From the NCBI GenBank assembly GCA_021801705.1, contig JAJYXP010000053.1, forward strand, positions 1-53,830: DNA of 53,830 nt, written 5' to 3'. Both the position numbers and the translations under genes were made by a program. Under the pieces are notes generated by a model. The model was not told the DNA's origin and did not search any database. It worked only from the letters and a program-made list of their open reading frames with translations. Positions 51,513-53,830 of the stretch are shown piece after piece (positions within the stretch are counted from its first letter, which is position 1; each line of letters begins with the position of its first letter). Source of the DNA: Pseudomonadota bacterium (GTDB lineage Bacteria > Pseudomonadota > Gammaproteobacteria > Burkholderiales > Sulfuricellaceae).

Positions 51513-53075
51513 TTATGCGTTAGCGGCAGCCATGTTCAGCGAGGCGGCAGGTTCGTCATGCCCGTCCGGACCGCGCCGGGCATATTTGAACATCAGGAAC
51601 ATCTCGGCGCTGAGCAGCAGGGTGTAAAAGCCGAGGAAGCCGAACAGCGAGCCGATCAGATCGCCCGAAGACAGGGTAGACGCCGACAGGTGGGTGGGCA
51701 GCATGCCGTGCACCGTCCAGGGCTGGCGGCCATATTCGGCGACGATCCAGCCTGCATGGGCGGCAAGCCAGGGCAGCGGCAGCGACCAGAAGGCCCATTT
51801 CAGCAGCCATGGTTTGCTCTCGAAGCGGCCCTTGGCGCTGTGCCAGAAAGACACGATGAACAACGCCAGCATGACGAAGCTCATCAGCACCATGAAGCGG
51901 AAAATCCAGAACAGCGGTGCGACCTTGGGCACGGAATCATGCGCAGCCTGCTCGATCATATCGGGGGTGGCGCGGCTGACATCCTCGCTGTACTTCTTCA
52001 CCAGGAGGCCATAGCCCAGGTCTTTCTCGTGGTCCATGAAGCGGGTGCGGGCCTCGCTGTCCTGCGGGTTCTTGCGCATGGCCTCCAGGGCGAGGACGGC
52101 CTGAATGCCGGATTCGATGCGCTTCTTGTTCTTCGCGCGGATTTCACGAATGCCCGGCAATACCTTGTCGGCGGAACGGGTGGCGATCAAGCCGAGAACG
52201 TAGGGGATGCGCAGTTCCCAGTCGTTGGCCTGTTTTTCCTCATTGGGCCAGGCCAGCAGGTTGAATGCGGCGGGTGCGGGCTCGGACTCCCACATGGCCT
52301 CGATGGCGGCCAGTTTGGATTTCTGGCTCTCGGACACGGCGTAACCGGATTCGTCCCCCAGCACGATCACGGAAAGCGCCGAGGCCAAGCCGAAGGCGGC
52401 GGCGATGCGGAAGGAGCGGCGCGCGAATTCCAGGTGCCGGCCCTTCATCAGGTACCAGGAGGAAATCGCCAGCACGAAGACGGAGCCGGTGACATAACCC
52501 GCAGAGACGGTATGCACGAACTTGGCCTGTGCCGCCGGATTGAACACCAGCGCCCAGAAGTCGTGCAGTTCCATGCGCATGGTGACGGGGTTGAACGCCG
52601 AGCCCACCGGGTCCTGCATCCAGCCGTTGGCGATCAGGATCAGCACGGCAGAGAGGTTGGTGGCCAGCGCCATGAGGGTGGTGACGGTCAGGTGGCCTAC
52701 CTTGGAGAGCCGGTCCCAGCCGAAAAAGAACAGCCCCGCCATGGTGGATTCCAGGAAGAAGGCCATCAGTCCTTCAATGGCCAGCGGCGCGCCGAAGATG
52801 TCGCCGACGTAATAGGAGTAATAGGCCCAGTTGGTGCCGAACTGGAATTCCATCGTCAGACCCGTGGTGACACCCAATGCGAAGTTGATGCCGTAGAGCT
52901 TGCCCCAGAAACGGGTCATCTCCTTGTAGATGGGCTTGCCACTCATTACGTAGGCCGCCTCCATCGCCACCAGCAGCCACGACAGCCCAAGCGTCAGCGG
53001 TACGAAGAGAAAGTGATACAGAGCCGTCGCGGCGAATTGCAGCCGCGACAGATCAACGACGGTTGAGTCGATCAT
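51513..53075 (-). CDS. cydA: Cytochrome bd ubiquinol oxidase subunit I
   Basis: A 520-residue CydA that carries haems b558, b595 and d. Landmarks are LSRLQFAATALYHFLFVPLT with the conserved His near residue 20, EGLMAFFLESTMAGLFFFGW, and GWIVAEYGRQPWTVHGMLPT with the quinol-site GRQPW. GGAG precedes the ATG at 53075. Such high-affinity oxidases serve at low oxygen or under NO stress. Its start overlaps cydP by 23 bp. Confidence 0.97.
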   Translation of the reverse strand: MIDSTVVDLSRLQFAATALYHFLFVPLTLGLSWLLVAMEAAYVMSGKPIYKEMTRFWGKLYGINFALGVTTGLTMEFQFGTNWAYYSYYVGDIFGAPLAIEGLMAFFLESTMAGLFFFGWDRLSKVGHLTVTTLMALATNLSAVLILIANGWMQDPVGSAFNPVTMRMELHDFWALVFNPAAQAKFVHTVSAGYVTGSVFVLAISSWYLMKGRHLEFARRSFRIAAAFGLASALSVIVLGDESGYAVSESQKSKLAAIEAMWESEPAPAAFNLLAWPNEEKQANDWELRIPYVLGLIATRSADKVLPGIREIRAKNKKRIESGIQAVLALEAMRKNPQDSEARTRFMDHEKDLGYGLLVKKYSEDVSRATPDMIEQAAHDSVPKVAPLFWIFRFMVLMSFVMLALFIVSFWHSAKGRFESKPWLLKWAFWSLPLPWLAAHAGWIVAEYGRQPWTVHGMLPTHLSASTLSSGDLIGSLFGFLGFYTLLLSAEMFLMFKYARRGPDGHDEPAASLNMAAANA

Positions 53076-53331
53076 GAGTTATCTCCTGCGATTGGGTTGA
53101 AGAAAACGGGGAAAGGGAGAGTCGGCTGCCCATGCGGGTGGTGTCCACATCCACGCGCTGGTCGCGGATGAAGGCAGCCCATAGCAGCCACAGCAGAACA
53201 ACTTTTATTAACAGTGCGACGGAAAGATGGCGCAATAGCGGTTTTTCCCGGATTGCCGCACGCCATTTGCGAAGCTTCGCGAGCAATAACGAGTCAGCGC
53301 GGGGGATTAAATGCCGGCACAATTTTTCCAT
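53053..53331 (-). CDS. cydP: Cytochrome bd oxidase accessory subunit CydP
   Basis: About 92 residues. After a basic leader, the core KPLLRHLSVALLIKVVLLWL then LWAAFIRDQRVDV is one membrane helix with the CydP-family flanks. I start it at 53331 (MEKLC), about 9 bases after TTTGGAG; the ATG at 53337 is too close to that site. CydP is a small bd-oxidase subunit seen upstream of cydA in betaproteobacteria. Confidence 0.85.
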   Translation of the reverse strand: MEKLCRHLIPRADSLLLAKLRKWRAAIREKPLLRHLSVALLIKVVLLWLLWAAFIRDQRVDVDTTRMGSRLSLSPFSSTQSQEITHDRLNRR

Positions 53332-53529
53332 GGTCATGCTCCAAAGGAGGTTAACAAATGTTCTTAACCTTGAATTTTTAGCAAGCTTCATGCCATATGG
53401 CAATAATTTTAACAAACAGATGGTTATGTCGTATTCGGTGGTTGCGATGTGTGTGTTTTTCGATTGGTGGCGCGCAATTTGGCACGCATGCTGGACATAA
53501 GTCGCTTAGGCACCGCAAGGTATTTGTTA
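53332..53529. promoter_or_regulatory. Leader and promoter region of the cyd operon
   Basis: An AT-rich spacer upstream of cydP, including CATATGGCAATAATTTTAAC. No FNR, ArcA or other operator is obvious to me. The region ends at the second copy of the AACCTAG element. Confidence 0.4.
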
Positions 53530-53830
53530 AACCTAGAAACCGCAGTTGACCGCTCCGCTAGATGCTTAATGCAATGATTATAATAAATTTCTTCATAAAT
53601 TATGGGGTCACCCGTTTGGTGAGGCCGCTACAGGGTGGATTGCACGATTTTTGCGGCGCATGGCGGCAGCCCTCTCTCCAACTCTCCCCCAGAGGGGGAG
53701 AGGGCGATCGTCCCCTCTCCCTTTGGGAGAGGGTTAGGGTGAGGGTTGGCAACTCCTTGGAATGGAACGACCATTCCGCGTCGTTGCGCCTTGCCCTGCA
53801 CCCCAAAAATCGCACACTCCACCCCGTCCA
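53530..53830. mobile_element. Non-autonomous element, copy 2 (runs off the window)
   Basis: It is nearly identical and in direct orientation to 49406-49780, starting AACCTAGAAACCGCAGTTG. It lacks an internal segment of about 57 bp found in copy 1. The right terminal repeat lies beyond the end of the window. Confidence 0.82.

Noticed and set aside
51492-53066. 524-codon plus-strand open frame opposite cydA
   Set aside because: Antisense shadow of cydA; composition is biased and there is no ribosome binding site.

Overview
The window looks like a chromosomal segment of a GC-rich betaproteobacterium. The gene content and order (yhdP-nitrilase-tldD, nadE-glnB, bamD/rluD, cydPABX with CydP) fit Nitrosomonadales or Burkholderiales-like genomes; the genus cannot be fixed from sequence alone. 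No rRNA, tRNA or CRISPR array was recognised.

Region 1 (about 1-6430) is an integron-type gene cassette array. Small plus-strand genes are separated by 55-75 bp sites with the attC layout (RYYYAAC ... GTTRRRY around an imperfect hairpin); several gene stop codons lie inside these sites. No integrase is in the window; from the cassette orientation it would lie left of base 1. The cargo is mostly toxin-antitoxin pairs (two HicAB, a RelE/HTH pair, HigBA, BrnTA), plus a DUF4160/DUF2442 pair, a VOC-fold protein, a SHOCT membrane protein, a broken UPF0158 gene and the DNA glycosylase gene tag. Three of the five recognised toxins are broken (hicA and brnT by frameshifts, higB by a 145-bp MITE), while every partner antitoxin is intact. 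A second, unrelated 166-bp MITE sits in front of the SHOCT gene.

Region 2 (6600-28915) is mainly core genome: yhdP, a nitrilase-family amidase and tldD; a Lys/Ala-rich DUF2934 protein; a phosphotransferase-kinase fusion; a minus-strand nitrate-uptake operon nrtA-globin-nrtB-nrtD with a clear sigma-54 promoter and an NtrC-like site; nadE-glnB (PII); divergent bamD and rluD; uspA, a DedA-family gene and pgeF; a ZIP metal transporter; and a proton-type P-ATPase with another uspA.

Region 3 (29014-37110) has a second copy of the 145-bp MITE directly abutting an IS4-family insertion sequence, then rimO, an exported protein of unknown function, a two-gene unknown operon, and copA-copZ for copper export. 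Its intergenic spaces are rich in long inverted repeats.

Region 4 (37355-49406) is a complete C-P lyase (phosphonate degradation) operon: phnF, phnD-C-E1-E2 for uptake, phnG-H-I-J-K-L-M-N-P for catabolism, and a DMT-family membrane protein typical of such clusters. Most of its genes overlap by a few bases.

Region 5 (49406-53830) is the cytochrome bd oxidase cluster cydP-cydA-cydB-cydX (minus strand) with a terminator and a decayed glycine-zipper lipoprotein gene downstream. It is bracketed by two direct copies of a roughly 300-375 bp non-coding element whose ends are about 20-bp inverted repeats.
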